A stretch of DNA of 64,000 nt from an uncultured Lachnospiraceae bacterium (lineage in GTDB: Bacteria > Bacillota > Clostridia > Lachnospirales > Lachnospiraceae). This document shows positions 8,218 to 17,604 of this stretch, in pieces. The stretch lies in contig CAJTSD010000004.1 of NCBI GenBank assembly GCA_910578795.1, forward strand, positions 1-64,000. Direction: 5' to 3'. Position 1 is the first letter of the stretch; every line of letters starts with the position of its first letter. A program made the translations under genes and the position numbers. The notes under the pieces are model-generated. The model did no database searches and was not told the origin of the DNA. It saw only the letters and a list, made by a program, of their open reading frames with translations.

Positions 8218-9567
8218 ATGACGCATAATCACTTTTCCCTTAAAGAATTATCGATTAGCAGACTAATGAAAAGTCCTATTATCATTGGTACTTTTTTCCT
8301 TACATTTTCAGGTCTTATTACAAAGCTTATAGGATTTTTTTACCGTATTTTCCTCTCAAGAATTTTTCAGGAGGAAGGACTTGGCATTATCGGTCTGGTG
8401 TCACCTGTTTTAGTGCTTTCCCATTCACTATGTTCTGCCGGTATCCAAAATGCCATTACACGTTATGTTGCAGCATCAAAAGGCAATAAAAAAGGAGAAG
8501 GCTTTGGTTATCTTTTTGTTGGCATTTTTATATCCGTTACATTATCACTCCTTATGGCATGGCTTGTTTTTGCAAACGCAAATTACATTGCAGTTCACAT
8601 TATAGGGGAAATACGCTGTGTTCCTCTGCTGCGTATCAGTGCATTATCTTTTCCGCTTGCAACGGTTCATTGTTGTATTAACGGATATTTTTACGGAAAA
8701 AAACGTGCCGCAGTTCCTGCTATGTCAATGCTTGTTGAACAGCTTACACGCGTTTTCTGCGTTTATCTCCTATATCAGCTATCCTTAAAGCTTGGCGCAA
8801 ATGTTTCCATTTCCTTCGTTTGTATCGGAATGCTCGCAGGAGAATTTATTTCAGCCATATTTTCCTGTATTTTTCTTGCGATTACACCCTCTGATGCAGA
8901 ACAGATCCGCATATCCTCAAATATGTGTGGCAATATCTTAGCCCTTGCCCTTCCAATCAGCCTAAACCGTGTATGTATCAGCATCATTTCCACAATTGAA
9001 ACACTTCAGATTCCAAAACAGCTTGTCAACAGCGGTTTGGCTCCGTCTGACGCGCTCTCCGTTTACGGGGTCTTTTCGGGAATGGCTTTTCCGCTGATTA
9101 TGTTTCCAAGCGCCCTCACCGGCGCCGTGTCATCACTGCTTCTTCCCTCCGTATCGGAAGCACAGATTTTGGGGAACAGTAAACGTATCAAAAAACTGAT
9201 CTGCGTTACTGCTGCTTTTTGCTTTGCCCTGGGTATTGGGTGTATGCTGTTTTTCCTGGTTTTTGCAGATTTGCTCGGAGTTTATCTTTTTGACAGTCCT
9301 GTAGCAGCCGCTCAAATCCGTGCACTTTCCTTTGTTTGTCCTTTTCTTTACATGTCCGGAGCGCTTTGCAGTATTCTCCACGGACTAGGAAAAACCGGAA
9401 TCACGTTTATTTTTAATTTGTCCTCCATACTGCTGCGTCTTGCTTTCGTTTTTATAGCAGTGCCTGTTTGGGGCTTTTCCGGTTATCTTTACGGAATTTT
9501 ATTCAGCCAAATCTTCTTCGATTTGTTAATTATTCTTGCACTAAAGAACTATATCATATATAATTAG
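8218..9567 (+). CDS. SpoVB-like MOP-superfamily flippase
   Basis: Polytopic membrane protein of the MOP (MATE/flippase) superfamily, polysaccharide transporter branch, closest in kind to SpoVB, the lipid II flippase of spore cortex synthesis. Twelve or more hydrophobic segments are visible across 449 residues. The N-terminus SPIIIGTFFLTFSGLITKLI and FYRIFLSRIFQEEGLGII, and QLVNSGLAPSDALSVYG, are typical of SpoVB relatives. The frame is open 41 codons further upstream, but the ATG at 8218 has GAGG upstream. The following DAHP synthase starts 35 bases later. Whether it acts in sporulation or in vegetative wall synthesis is not decidable here. Confidence 0.85.
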   Translation: MTHNHFSLKELSISRLMKSPIIIGTFFLTFSGLITKLIGFFYRIFLSRIFQEEGLGIIGLVSPVLVLSHSLCSAGIQNAITRYVAASKGNKKGEGFGYLFVGIFISVTLSLLMAWLVFANANYIAVHIIGEIRCVPLLRISALSFPLATVHCCINGYFYGKKRAAVPAMSMLVEQLTRVFCVYLLYQLSLKLGANVSISFVCIGMLAGEFISAIFSCIFLAITPSDAEQIRISSNMCGNILALALPISLNRVCISIISTIETLQIPKQLVNSGLAPSDALSVYGVFSGMAFPLIMFPSALTGAVSSLLLPSVSEAQILGNSKRIKKLICVTAAFCFALGIGCMLFFLVFADLLGVYLFDSPVAAAQIRALSFVCPFLYMSGALCSILHGLGKTGITFIFNLSSILLRLAFVFIAVPVWGFSGYLYGILFSQIFFDLLIILALKNYIIYN

Positions 9568-9602
9568 ATTGTTTTGGAGTTACATATGATTGGAGGATTC
9601 CT

Positions 9603-10631
9603 ATGAGCTTTGAATTTATAAAAAAATTACCGACTCCCGATCAGATTCGGGAGGAGTATCCGGTTCCTGCTTCCCTGCAGGAACTTAAGAAAAAAAGAGA
9701 TACAGAAATCAGCGATGTTCTTACAGGAAAATCGGACAAGTTTATCATGATTATCGGTCCCTGTTCTGCTGATAATGAAGACGCCGTGTGTGAATATGTT
9801 TCTCGGCTTGCCAAAATCAACGACAAGGTGAACGACAAGCTAATTCTGATTCCTAGAATTTACACAAACAAGCCAAGAACAACCGGTGACGGTTATAAGG
9901 GCATTGTACATCAGCCTGATCCGGAAAAAGGAACCGACTTTTTAAAAGGCATCATTGCCATGCGGAAAATGCAGCTTCACGCAATCAGCGAATCAGGTCT
10001 TACCGCAGCCGATGAGATGCTTTACCCTGAAAATTGGGGTTATGTTTCCGATCTACTATCGTATGTGGCAATCGGCGCCCGTTCGGTGGAGGATCAGCAG
10101 CACCGCCTTGTTGTAAGCGGCTTCGATGTCCCTGCCGGTATGAAAAATCCAACAAGTGGTGACTTTAGTGTTATGCTTAATTCCGTATATGCAGCACAGC
10201 ATTCCCATCCTTTTATATACAGGGGCTGGGAAGTGAACACGACTGGAAATCCATTGGCACACACGATTTTGCGCGGTGCGGTCAATAAACACGGCAATAG
10301 CATTCCAAACTATCACTATGAAGATTTAATGCGTCTGCTCAAAAAATACAATGAGCGTGATCTTGTCAATCCCGCATGCATTGTTGATGCAAACCACAGC
10401 AATTCCAACAAGCAGTTTAAAGAACAGATCCGCATTGTCCATGAGGTAATGCATTCCCGCAGGCACAATGCAGAAATCGGAAACCTTGTAAAGGGTGTCA
10501 TGGTAGAAAGTTATATCAAAGAAGGCTGTCAGAAAATTGGCGAACATATATATGGGAAATCAATTACTGATCCCTGTCTTGGATGGCAGGATACGGAAGA
10601 ATTAATTTATAAGGTTGCTGATTTAGTTTAA
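9603..10631 (+). CDS. 3-deoxy-7-phosphoheptulonate (DAHP) synthase, type I alpha
   Basis: Condenses phosphoenolpyruvate with erythrose 4-phosphate, the entry step to aromatic amino acid synthesis. The AroF/G/H-type signature IIGPCSADNEDAV is near residue 50, followed by RIYTNKPRTTGDGYKG, and ending in IVDANHSNSNK and GVMVESYIKEG. At 342 residues it matches this class, which is usually feedback-inhibited by an aromatic amino acid; which one cannot be told. TGGAGG lies before the ATG. No leader peptide, T-box or tryptophan operon is visible nearby. A strong terminator follows. Confidence 0.95.
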   Translation: MSFEFIKKLPTPDQIREEYPVPASLQELKKKRDTEISDVLTGKSDKFIMIIGPCSADNEDAVCEYVSRLAKINDKVNDKLILIPRIYTNKPRTTGDGYKGIVHQPDPEKGTDFLKGIIAMRKMQLHAISESGLTAADEMLYPENWGYVSDLLSYVAIGARSVEDQQHRLVVSGFDVPAGMKNPTSGDFSVMLNSVYAAQHSHPFIYRGWEVNTTGNPLAHTILRGAVNKHGNSIPNYHYEDLMRLLKKYNERDLVNPACIVDANHSNSNKQFKEQIRIVHEVMHSRRHNAEIGNLVKGVMVESYIKEGCQKIGEHIYGKSITDPCLGWQDTEELIYKVADLV

Positions 10632-10644
10632 AAACAATTTTGCA

Positions 10645-10680
10645 CAAAAAAATCCACCCTGCGCAAGGGGTGGATTTTTT
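10645..10680. terminator. Bidirectional terminator between DAHP synthase and xerD
   Basis: Inverted repeat AAATCCACCC/GGGTGGATTT with A-rich and T-rich flanks on both sides, between two convergent genes. It can terminate in either direction. Confidence 0.88.
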
Positions 10681-10686
10681 GCAATG

Positions 10687-11571
10687 CTATCCTCTTGGAT
10701 GTGCTTTTGCATATACCTCTCTGATTCTGTTATGCGTAAGTGTTGCGTACACCTGAGTTGTTGAAATATCCGAATGTCCAAGCATTTCCTGAACACTCCT
10801 CAGATCCGCACCATTTTCTACTAAATGTGCTGCAAACGAATGACGGAGCGTATGCGGCGTGATATCTGCCATAATACCTGCCTTCTTTGCATAATACTTG
10901 ATTAACTTCCAAAATCCCTGTCTGCTCATTGGTTGTCCGGAACAGTTCACGAACAGAATATCAGACTGTAAATCAAACAGCATTACATTGCGTGCTTTTT
11001 CCAAATAGTTTGTCATTGCTCTCTTGGCTGCAGCACCAAACGGAATGACTCTCTCCCTATTGCCATCCCTGCAAATGATAAACCCCATCTGCATGTTGAC
11101 ATCGGAAATTTTTAAGGTGATAAGCTCTGTAACTCTTATTCCCGTCGCATATAAAAGCTCCAGCATTGCTTTATCGCGAATTTCCTTCGGTGTGTCTCCT
11201 TTGGGCTGCTCCAACAGCCAAATCACCTCTTCAGGCGTTAAAATTTCAGGCATCTTCTTTTCGATCTTTGGTGCTTTCAACCCCTCTGAAGCATCTATTT
11301 CCACAATGCCTTCTTTGCATAAATAATGAAAAAAGGCTTTTATGGAAGCAACGTTTCTAGATATGGTTGCAGCAGCAAAATGGTTTTCCCCTAAATACAC
11401 AATATAGGAACCCAGAACTTCTGCGGTGATGTTGCCAACCTCAGTTATTCCTCTTTCTTCTAAATACTGGCGTAGCTTGCCCAGATCTCTCTTATAGGAT
11501 AATTCAGTATTAGTTGAAGTTTTCTTTATATTATGTAAGTAAGAAATAAAATTATTAATTTCTTGTTCCAT
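10687..11571 (-). CDS. xerD: XerD-type tyrosine recombinase
   Basis: Site-specific recombinase, probably one of the XerC/XerD pair that resolves chromosome dimers at dif during division. An N-terminal SAM-like core-binding domain (residues 1-90) precedes the catalytic domain with Arg146 (ATGIRVTEL), His240 and Arg243 (HTLRHSFAAHL), His266 (LGHSDIS) and the nucleophile Tyr275. The beta-hairpin that normally holds a catalytic lysine reads CRDGNRERV, with no lysine. The gene is 294 residues and sits with spoIIM and a NUDIX gene, a typical clostridial setting, which argues against an integrase. AGGAGG lies 13 bases before the ATG. Confidence 0.9.
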   Translation of the reverse strand: MEQEINNFISYLHNIKKTSTNTELSYKRDLGKLRQYLEERGITEVGNITAEVLGSYIVYLGENHFAAATISRNVASIKAFFHYLCKEGIVEIDASEGLKAPKIEKKMPEILTPEEVIWLLEQPKGDTPKEIRDKAMLELLYATGIRVTELITLKISDVNMQMGFIICRDGNRERVIPFGAAAKRAMTNYLEKARNVMLFDLQSDILFVNCSGQPMSRQGFWKLIKYYAKKAGIMADITPHTLRHSFAAHLVENGADLRSVQEMLGHSDISTTQVYATLTHNRIREVYAKAHPRG

Positions 11572-11749
11572 AAATTTTGAAAAACCTCCTCATGAAGTAT
11601 TTGTTTACCCCTTATGCCTATTTCTATTATATATTGTATTTGACATAAAATCAAACATTTTTTCAGAATTTTTCAATTATTTTTACTTTTTATTTATACT
11701 ATTCAATATATTGTGTCTATTATATGTAAAACTCTATATATTGTTTATA

Positions 11750-12424
11750 TTATTTGAATAATAGGGAGATTTTTTTGATAATTTCCGGATTAATATAAAT
11801 TTCCGACAGAATTCCGATAATCCAAAGCACTAAAATAACAATTGCTTTCTTAACTTTCGTAAATTTATTATGTGACCTGTTTTCTGTTATGATATTGCAA
11901 TTATGGTAAGCCTTTTCGTCATCTGTCCGGTATTTATAAAAAAGAAGCAAAAATACGGCAATGAAAAATATACTGTGCGGAATCAGAAGCATTACGGAAA
12001 ACAAAAGACCCTTTAAACCATACTGATATACCAAAGTGAACATCATAATGCCCAGTTCAAAACCTCCCCAACCAAGAATTGCGTAAGAAAAAACGGATTT
12101 TAAAAAACTTGTAGCACATATCAGTAAAAAAAACAGCTGCCCAAGCCGCTTATAGGTCACATACTCAAGCAATCCCTCCTTATAAAAATCAAAGTCATGA
12201 AGTTTTGCAATACCGTCCGCCGACAGTGCAGCTGGAAGGTATTGTCCACCAATCAGCTTTATTCCTGACAAATAAAAAAATACCATCCCCAAGCAAAAGC
12301 CTGTCAAAAAAACAAGCACTTTGCTATCGGGCACAGTATTTCTATAATATATTTTATGATATTTGGCGCACTCATTTCGAACACTGTTACTTGTATTGTC
12401 CACATTTTGATGAAATCTATCCAT
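11750..12424 (-). CDS. spoIIM: SpoIIM-like sporulation membrane protein
   Basis: Probable stage II sporulation protein M, part of the SpoIIDMP machine that drives septal wall thinning and engulfment. Length 224 residues with about five membrane segments: a first near residue 36-56 (VLVFLTGFCLGMVFFYLSG), a central cluster, and a last near residue 195-215 ending IGILSEIYINPEII, the C-terminal motif typical of SpoIIM proteins. CGGAG lies just before the ATG. It lies between the NUDIX hydrolase and xerD genes. Sequence divergence is considerable, so confidence rests on topology, C-terminus and gene context. Confidence 0.8.
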   Translation of the reverse strand: MDRFHQNVDNTSNSVRNECAKYHKIYYRNTVPDSKVLVFLTGFCLGMVFFYLSGIKLIGGQYLPAALSADGIAKLHDFDFYKEGLLEYVTYKRLGQLFFLLICATSFLKSVFSYAILGWGGFELGIMMFTLVYQYGLKGLLFSVMLLIPHSIFFIAVFLLLFYKYRTDDEKAYHNCNIITENRSHNKFTKVKKAIVILVLWIIGILSEIYINPEIIKKISLLFK

Positions 12425-12480
12425 TCCGTACTCCGGTTAATCTCTTTCCTTTATCTAAGATTATGCTCTGAAATGCAATA

Positions 12481-13026
12481 TCATTCATACTTATTTAAAT
12501 ATTTATTTTTGTATGCGAGAACTGCGGCAATGGTCTTTGAATCCTCTATCTCACCGGCATAAATCATGTCCTCCAAAACAGAAAGTTCATAGGGCATAAC
12601 ATCCACATATTCATCCTCATCCAAATGCTGAGTCGTTTTCTTTAAATCGGTTGCGAGATAAATATCTATTTTTTCATTGCAGAAAGCAACCGTCGTACGA
12701 ATTGTAATCAATTTCTCAATCTTACCGCAGATATAGCCTGTTTCCTCCTCAAGTTCCCTTGCCGCAGCATCAATTGTCGGCTCATTCGGATTCAATCCCC
12801 CTGCCGGAATCTCCAACGTATACCGATCCAGTGCATTCCTATACTGTCTTACCATAAGCAATCTGCCATCCTCCAAAACAGCAACAGCAGCAGCAGCCCC
12901 ATTATGTCCAACAAAGTCCCACACTGCCGTATTTCCGTTTGGCAGTTCAACAAGGTCTTTATAATATTTTGTAATTGCCCCTTCACATTGGAGCTCTCTT
13001 TTTAATCTCTTTACTTCACCATTCAT
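12481..13026 (-). CDS. NUDIX hydrolase, ADP-ribose pyrophosphatase type
   Basis: Hydrolyses a nucleoside diphosphate linked to another group; the ADP-ribose class is suggested by the layout. The NUDIX box is complete: GGLNPNEPTIDAAARELEEE followed by TGY, with all metal-binding glutamates. Upstream LLMVRQYRNALDRYTLEIPAG is typical of ADP-ribose pyrophosphatases. The longer open frame starts at 13140 but would run through the rny terminator; the ATG at 13026 has AGGAAGG upstream and gives 181 residues. It is followed by spoIIM. Confidence 0.88.
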   Translation of the reverse strand: MNGEVKRLKRELQCEGAITKYYKDLVELPNGNTAVWDFVGHNGAAAAVAVLEDGRLLMVRQYRNALDRYTLEIPAGGLNPNEPTIDAAARELEEETGYICGKIEKLITIRTTVAFCNEKIDIYLATDLKKTTQHLDEDEYVDVMPYELSVLEDMIYAGEIEDSKTIAAVLAYKNKYLNKYE

Positions 13027-13090
13027 TTTCCAATTTCCTTCCTGTAATTGAGCAGGGGTACGCACCTCCCTATTTCTCCCCCGCACATCT

Positions 13091-13127
13091 AAAAACCGCC
13101 AAAACTCAAATTGAATTTTGACGGTTC
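13091..13127 (-). terminator. Terminator after rny
   Basis: Hairpin GAACCGTCAAAA/TTTTGGCGGTTTTT on the minus strand with a terminal T-run, about 20 bases after the rny stop. It separates rny from the NUDIX gene. Confidence 0.75.
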
Positions 13128-13145
13128 TTGTAATGCCCATTTAAA

Positions 13146-14687
13146 TTATTTAGCGTACTCAACGACGCGAGATTCCCTGATTACATTTACCTTTATCTGT
13201 CCCGGATATTCAAGCTCCGCTTCAATCTGCTTAGAAATATCACGTGCCAAAAGTATCATGTCCGAATCATTAATCTGCTCAGGAACTACCATAACACGAA
13301 CCTCTCTACCCGCCTGAATAGCAAAAGATTTATCGACACCTTTAAAATTGTTGGTTATTTCTTCTAACTGTTTTAATCTTGTTGTATATGTTTCGAGCGT
13401 TTCACGTCTTGCCCCCGGTCTTGCAGCAGAGATTGTATCAGCTGCCTGAACCAGACAGGCAATCAAAGATTGTGCCTCAACATCACCATGATGCGACTCA
13501 ACGGCATTGATCACAGTAGCCGACTCTTTGTATTTCTTACAAAGCTCTGCACCAAGCTGAATATGTGAACCCTCCATCTCATGGTCTACCGCTTTACCGA
13601 TGTCATGAAGTAAGCCTGCTCTTTTCGCCATCCTTACATCAAGTCCCATCTCCGCCGCAAGAAGACCTGTAAGATGCGCAACCTCAATAGAATGCTTTAA
13701 GGCATTCTGACCATAGCTTGTTCTGAATCGCATCTTGCCAAGAAGCTTTATTAATTCCGGATGAATACCATGTACACCCACCTCAAGGGTAGCCGCTTCG
13801 CCTTCCTCCTTAATCATGACTTCAACTTCTCTTTGAGCCTTTTCGACCATTTCTTCAATTCTTGCAGGATGAATACGTCCATCTACAATCAGTTTTTCAA
13901 GCGCTATCCTTGCGATTTCCCTTCGAATCGGATCAAATCCGGAAAGAATCACTGCCTCAGGAGTATCGTCAATAATAAGTTCCACGCCCGTAAGCGTTTC
14001 AAGAGTTCTGATATTTCTTCCCTCTCTGCCGATAATACGTCCCTTCATCTCGTCATTCGGAAGCTGAACGACCGATATTGTAGTTTCGGATACATGGTCA
14101 GCGGCACACTTTTGGATTGCCGTGACAACATACTCTTTTGCCTTTTTGTCAGCCTCCTCCTTTGCCCTGCTTTCCATTTCCTTAATCATCACTGCAGTTT
14201 CATGTTTTACTTCGTCCTCAACAATTTTTAACAGATGCTCTTTTGCCTGTTCAGAGGTTAAACCTGAAATTCGTTCCAGTTCCTGTACTCGTTCTTCACT
14301 GAGTCTTGCAACAACTTCTCTCTGTTTTGCAAGTTCTTCTTCGCGCGCAGTCAGACCTGCTTCCTTCTTTTCCAAAGAATCAGCCTTCTTATCAACGCTC
14401 TCTTCCTTCTGCTGCACCCTTCTCTCATAGCGCTGAGCCTCTGCCCTGCGCTCCTTGATTTCCTTGTCAAGCTCATTCTTGGTACGGATTGATTCCTCCT
14501 TGACCTCAAGAAGACCTTCACGTTTTTTTGTTTCAGCAGTTTTCAGTGCTTCGTCGATAATTTCCCTTGCCTTATCCTCTGCATTTCCAATCGTTGTTTC
14601 TATGTTTTTCTTGTAATTGGAGCAGTAAATAAGACAGCCTGCCACACAAATAGCAATCAGAACGAATGCTATTATCATCCATAGCAT
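13146..14687 (-). CDS. rny: Ribonuclease Y
   Basis: Membrane-anchored endoribonuclease that starts mRNA decay in Firmicutes. It has an N-terminal membrane segment, a long charged coiled coil (roughly residues 30-190), a KH RNA-binding domain ([15 protein letters not shown]), and an HD nuclease domain with the metal site [12 protein letters not shown]. Start choice matters: the frame opens at an ATG at 14711, but the only good ribosome site, AAGGAGG, lies inside that extension and serves the ATG at 14687 with an 11-base spacer. The protein is then 513 residues. A strong promoter lies at 14835-14863. Confidence 0.95.
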   Translation of the reverse strand: MLWMIIAFVLIAICVAGCLIYCSNYKKNIETTIGNAEDKAREIIDEALKTAETKKREGLLEVKEESIRTKNELDKEIKERRAEAQRYERRVQQKEESVDKKADSLEKKEAGLTAREEELAKQREVVARLSEERVQELERISGLTSEQAKEHLLKIVEDEVKHETAVMIKEMESRAKEEADKKAKEYVVTAIQKCAADHVSETTISVVQLPNDEMKGRIIGREGRNIRTLETLTGVELIIDDTPEAVILSGFDPIRREIARIALEKLIVDGRIHPARIEEMVEKAQREVEVMIKEEGEAATLEVGVHGIHPELIKLLGKMRFRTSYGQNALKHSIEVAHLTGLLAAEMGLDVRMAKRAGLLHDIGKAVDHEMEGSHIQLGAELCKKYKESATVINAVESHHGDVEAQSLIACLVQAADTISAARPGARRETLETYTTRLKQLEEITNNFKGVDKSFAIQAGREVRVMVVPEQINDSDMILLARDISKQIEAELEYPGQIKVNVIRESRVVEYAK

Positions 14688-14834
14688 GTACAGGAGCACC
14701 TCCTTACTCATATTAAATTTTCATTGTACAATCTCAAGCGGCACATTCGGCAATTCCTTATCGACTGCACCGACTGCATATTATTCAAATGCGCGCAATG
14801 CGCAAGAATTAGATGCTGATATTACAACACTTCA

Positions 14835-14863
14835 ATTTTACCCTTTTCGGGTTTCCATGTCAA
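14835..14863 (-). promoter_or_regulatory. Sigma-A promoter for rny
   Basis: Minus strand: TTGACA (14863-14858), 17-base spacer, TAAAAT (14840-14835). Perfect -35 and five of six bases in the -10. It lies about 150 bases before the rny start, giving a long leader. Confidence 0.8.
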
Positions 14864-14903
14864 GTGTTATCATCAATATCATGAAATAGAAATATGTACA
14901 GAT

Positions 14904-15518
14904 TTACTCATATAATCCGACAGCTTTATATATTTTATCTGATGAAAAGCCTTTTCTATATAGAAATGCCGCCATTTTTTGGCGTTCCTCGAAGGTGGCA
15001 TCCTTTCTTTTATAACACTTTTTTTCCAAAAGCTTTTCTATTAATTCTTCCTCATTTATAAGAATATTTTTTTCTTCACATTGTGCAAACGCACTTTCAA
15101 TATCCTGTTTTGAAACACCTTTGATCTGTAAATCATTTACAATCTGCTTTTTCCCTTTCGTGCTTCCTGCATATTTGATATATGCCATTGCATATTTGGT
15201 ATCATTCAAATATCCATACGATGCAATATACGCTATGGCATTGTCTATTACGGTTTCCGGATAAAAACCTTGTCTGAGCTTTTTTACAAGCTGATTCCTT
15301 GTATAATCGCGGCTTTTTAACAAATTCAAGCATCGCAGTTTTGCTCTTTTTACAAGCAGCTCCTCCATAATATACCGGAAGCTTTGGTTGGAAAGCTCCC
15401 GGTCCTTTTTTATATTCATACTTCTGATTTCGCCCTTATAGAGTACAAAAGCCGCTTCATGGTCGATAAATATTCTTGACCTTGTTTTTGATAGTTCCAC
15501 AATATCTGTAACCGTCAT
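14904..15518 (-). CDS. recX: Regulatory protein RecX
   Basis: Binds RecA filaments and modulates their assembly. Short helical repeats rich in RNQLVKKLRQGFYPETVID and YASYGYLNDTKYAMAYI-type sequence span residues 60-200, as in Gram-positive RecX; length 204 residues fits. It lies 50 bases after recA and is almost certainly co-transcribed with it under SOS control. Recognition rests on the tandem three-helix pattern and the position next to recA. Confidence 0.92.
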   Translation of the reverse strand: MTVTDIVELSKTRSRIFIDHEAAFVLYKGEIRSMNIKKDRELSNQSFRYIMEELLVKRAKLRCLNLLKSRDYTRNQLVKKLRQGFYPETVIDNAIAYIASYGYLNDTKYAMAYIKYAGSTKGKKQIVNDLQIKGVSKQDIESAFAQCEEKNILINEEELIEKLLEKKCYKRKDATFEERQKMAAFLYRKGFSSDKIYKAVGLYE

Positions 15519-15568
15519 TTTACATTTTCACTTCTATTCTGTTTTTTCTTCGTGGCAGTTCAGCCTTG

Positions 15569-16654
15569 TTACTTTTCTTCTGTTTTATCTGCTGCTTTCG
15601 AGCTCCTTGTCTTTGGCTTTTCCTCTGCTGCCTCCGTCTGCTGTGCACTCTCTATGGTCCCCTGTAATCCAAAATGTTCACGTACCTTCGCTTCAATTTC
15701 GTTACAGATTTCAGGATTATCCTTCAGATACTGCTTTGCATTCTCCCTTCCCTGCCCGATTTTATTTCCTCCATATGCATACCACGCACCGCTCTTGTTT
15801 ACGATGTTCTCGTTTGCGGCCAAGTCAAGGATATCGCCTACTGCCGATATTCCCTCTCCAAACATAATGTCAAACTCTGCTTCCTTAAACGGAGGAGCAA
15901 TTTTATTTTTAACAACCTTAACCCGTGTTCTGTTCCCCATTACTTCGCCGCTCTGTTTTAATGACTCAATTCTTCTTACATCCAACCGCACTGACGAATA
16001 AAATTTAAGCGCACGTCCGCCAGTTGTTGTTTCGGGATTTCCGAACATAATACCCACTTTTTCACGCAACTGGTTAATAAAAATAACCGTACAGTTTGAT
16101 TTGCTGATAACGGCTGTCAGCTTTCGCAGTGCCTGCGACATCAGCCTTGCCTGGAGTCCCACATGGGAATCTCCCATATCTCCGTCAATTTCCGCCTTTG
16201 GCACAAGGGCTGCAACAGAGTCCACTACCACAATATCAATCGCACCGGAACGCACCATTGTTTCCGTAATCTCAAGCGCCTGCTCACCATTGTCAGGCTG
16301 TGATATGTATAAATTATCCACGTCAACGCCGATATTTTTTGCATAAACCGGATCAAGTGCGTGTTCGGCATCTATAAAGCCTGCAATTCCGCCTCTCTTT
16401 TGTACCTCTGCAATCATATGCAGCGTAACCGTTGTTTTACCGGATGACTCCGGTCCATAAATTTCAACAATTCTTCCTTTTGGTATTCCTCCAAGCCCAA
16501 GCGCGATATCAAGACTGAGGGAACCAGTCGGGATTGTTTCCACATTCATCTGTGCGCTGGGATCTCCAAGCTTCATGACCGCACCTTTTCCGTATTGTCT
16601 TTCTATTTGAGAAAGTGCGGCTTCCAATGCCTTTAATTTTTCTTCTTTTTCCAT
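15569..16654 (-). CDS. recA: Recombinase RecA
   Basis: ATP-dependent strand-exchange protein and activator of LexA self-cleavage. Walker [10 protein letters not shown] is at residues 66-74, followed by FIDAEHALD, Walker [14 protein letters not shown], loop L1 [19 protein letters not shown] and loop L2 [20 protein letters not shown]. The C-terminal tail is acidic and charged. Length 361 residues is normal. Its promoter carries two LexA-type boxes. recX follows. Upstream neighbours are pgsA and rimO; cinA, often between pgsA and recA, is absent. Confidence 0.98.
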   Translation of the reverse strand: MEKEEKLKALEAALSQIERQYGKGAVMKLGDPSAQMNVETIPTGSLSLDIALGLGGIPKGRIVEIYGPESSGKTTVTLHMIAEVQKRGGIAGFIDAEHALDPVYAKNIGVDVDNLYISQPDNGEQALEITETMVRSGAIDIVVVDSVAALVPKAEIDGDMGDSHVGLQARLMSQALRKLTAVISKSNCTVIFINQLREKVGIMFGNPETTTGGRALKFYSSVRLDVRRIESLKQSGEVMGNRTRVKVVKNKIAPPFKEAEFDIMFGEGISAVGDILDLAANENIVNKSGAWYAYGGNKIGQGRENAKQYLKDNPEICNEIEAKVREHFGLQGTIESAQQTEAAEEKPKTRSSKAADKTEEK

Positions 16655-16698
16655 TCTGATCTTTGCTCCTTTTTCTTCATTTATGCACCGTTTGTTCG

Positions 16699-16750
16699 GA
16701 ACAAACGTTTTATTACTATCTACTTTAAAACATTAGTTCGTATTTGTCAA
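16699..16750 (-). promoter_or_regulatory. recA promoter with two LexA (SOS) boxes
   Basis: Minus strand: TTGACA (16750-16745), 17-base spacer, TAAAGT (16727-16722). The spacer holds CGAACTAATGTTT (16740-16728), matching the Gram-positive LexA consensus CGAAC-N4-GTTC/T. A second element, GAACAAACGTTT, lies just downstream of the -10 (16699-16710 on the plus strand) inside a perfect 9-bp inverted repeat (16689-16707). LexA on either site would block polymerase; induction follows DNA damage. Confidence 0.82.
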
Positions 16751-17028
16751 TATCTTTTTTACCCAAAAACACTTACCATCAAAAAACTCACGGATGCCAA
16801 TATTAAAGTTACCATAATCCCTATACCAAAACAAGTGTGATTTTTGACATTTCACGGCACATTGTATTTCCATTGAAACAATTTTTCCCCTGTCTGTATT
16901 CAAATAGCGCAACCTCCGCATGGGTCTTTACAATCAAGTAGGAAAGAGCCATCTTCCTCTAGGTGCCCGCGTGCATAAAAAAACAGATGCGCTTTCGCAC
17001 CTGCTTTCCATTCTGATTCTTCCGTTCT
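16751..17028. other. Intergenic region between pgsA and recA
   Basis: Contains the pgsA terminator at its right end. Leftward of the pgsA stop, in the same frame, 42 further sense codons run to a TGA at 16900 and end in the cysteine-rich LDCKDPCGGCAI. A separate 62-codon frame (16921-16733) overlaps the recA promoter and looks spurious. The stretch 16900-16975 is clearly richer in GC than its flanks; no RNA family was recognised. Confidence 0.35.
16977..17003 (-). terminator. Terminator after pgsA
   Basis: Minus strand stem CAGGTGCG/CGCATCTG with loop AAAG, followed by seven T residues, 25 bases after the pgsA stop. It ends the yicC-remA-rpoZ-rimO-pgsA transcript. Confidence 0.88.
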
Positions 17029-17604
17029 TTAGATATCCCCATTGAACAGCACACTCTTATTTTTTGCAAGGTAATCAATCAAAGATACCACGGTAAGCAC
17101 AACCGCAATCCACATAACAATCTGCGTTAAAACCGCCAGCGCATCAATATTTGCAATCATAAGACATACCATTACCATTTGGAACGTCGTCTTAAACTTT
17201 CCCCAATAGCTTGCCGCAATGACAATGCGGTTATCTGCCGCCACAAGGCGGAATCCACTGATGATAAATTCCCTGCTGATAATAATAATCACAATCCATG
17301 CAGGGATTCTTTGCAGCTCTATCAGGCAAATCAATGCCGCGCAGACAAGCAGCTTATCGGCAAGGGGATCCATAAACTTTCCAAAGTTTGTCACAAGATT
17401 ATATTTTCTCGCAATCTTTCCGTCAAGCAAGTCCGTAAGACTCGCGACAATAAAGATTCCAAGCGCGATATAGTCCGTATATTCCAAAACGCCGCCAAAA
17501 ATCGCCGTAAACCAGCCCCACTGCGCAGAACCGCCAAGTAACAGCAGCACAAACGGGACAATCAGAATCACTCTGAAAACAGTCAGTTTATTTGGTAAAT
17601 TCAT
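17029..17604 (-). CDS. pgsA: CDP-diacylglycerol-glycerol-3-phosphate 3-phosphatidyltransferase
   Basis: Membrane enzyme that makes phosphatidylglycerol phosphate, first committed step of phosphatidylglycerol synthesis. The CDP-alcohol phosphotransferase motif is complete: TDLLDGKIARKYNLVTNFGK followed by FMDPLADK, with all four aspartates. Several membrane segments follow. The ATG at 17604, with GGAGAG seven bases upstream, is preferred over a TTG six bases earlier. The start lies inside the end of rimO, so translation is probably coupled. Phosphatidylglycerol is also the donor for lipoteichoic-acid-type polymers made by the LtaS-like protein nearby. Confidence 0.95.
   Translation of the reverse strand: MNLPNKLTVFRVILIVPFVLLLLGGSAQWGWFTAIFGGVLEYTDYIALGIFIVASLTDLLDGKIARKYNLVTNFGKFMDPLADKLLVCAALICLIELQRIPAWIVIIIISREFIISGFRLVAADNRIVIAASYWGKFKTTFQMVMVCLMIANIDALAVLTQIVMWIAVVLTVVSLIDYLAKNKSVLFNGDI

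Noticed and set aside
10687..11571. Tyrosine recombinase as an integrase of a mobile element
   Set aside because: Neighbours are housekeeping and sporulation genes, with no attachment-site repeats or phage genes.
16733..16921. 62-codon minus-strand frame between pgsA and recA
   Set aside because: It runs through the recA promoter and LexA box and has no recognisable sequence.
16860..16975. Possible 6S or other structured RNA
   Set aside because: No closing stem or family motif could be matched by eye; left as unassigned.
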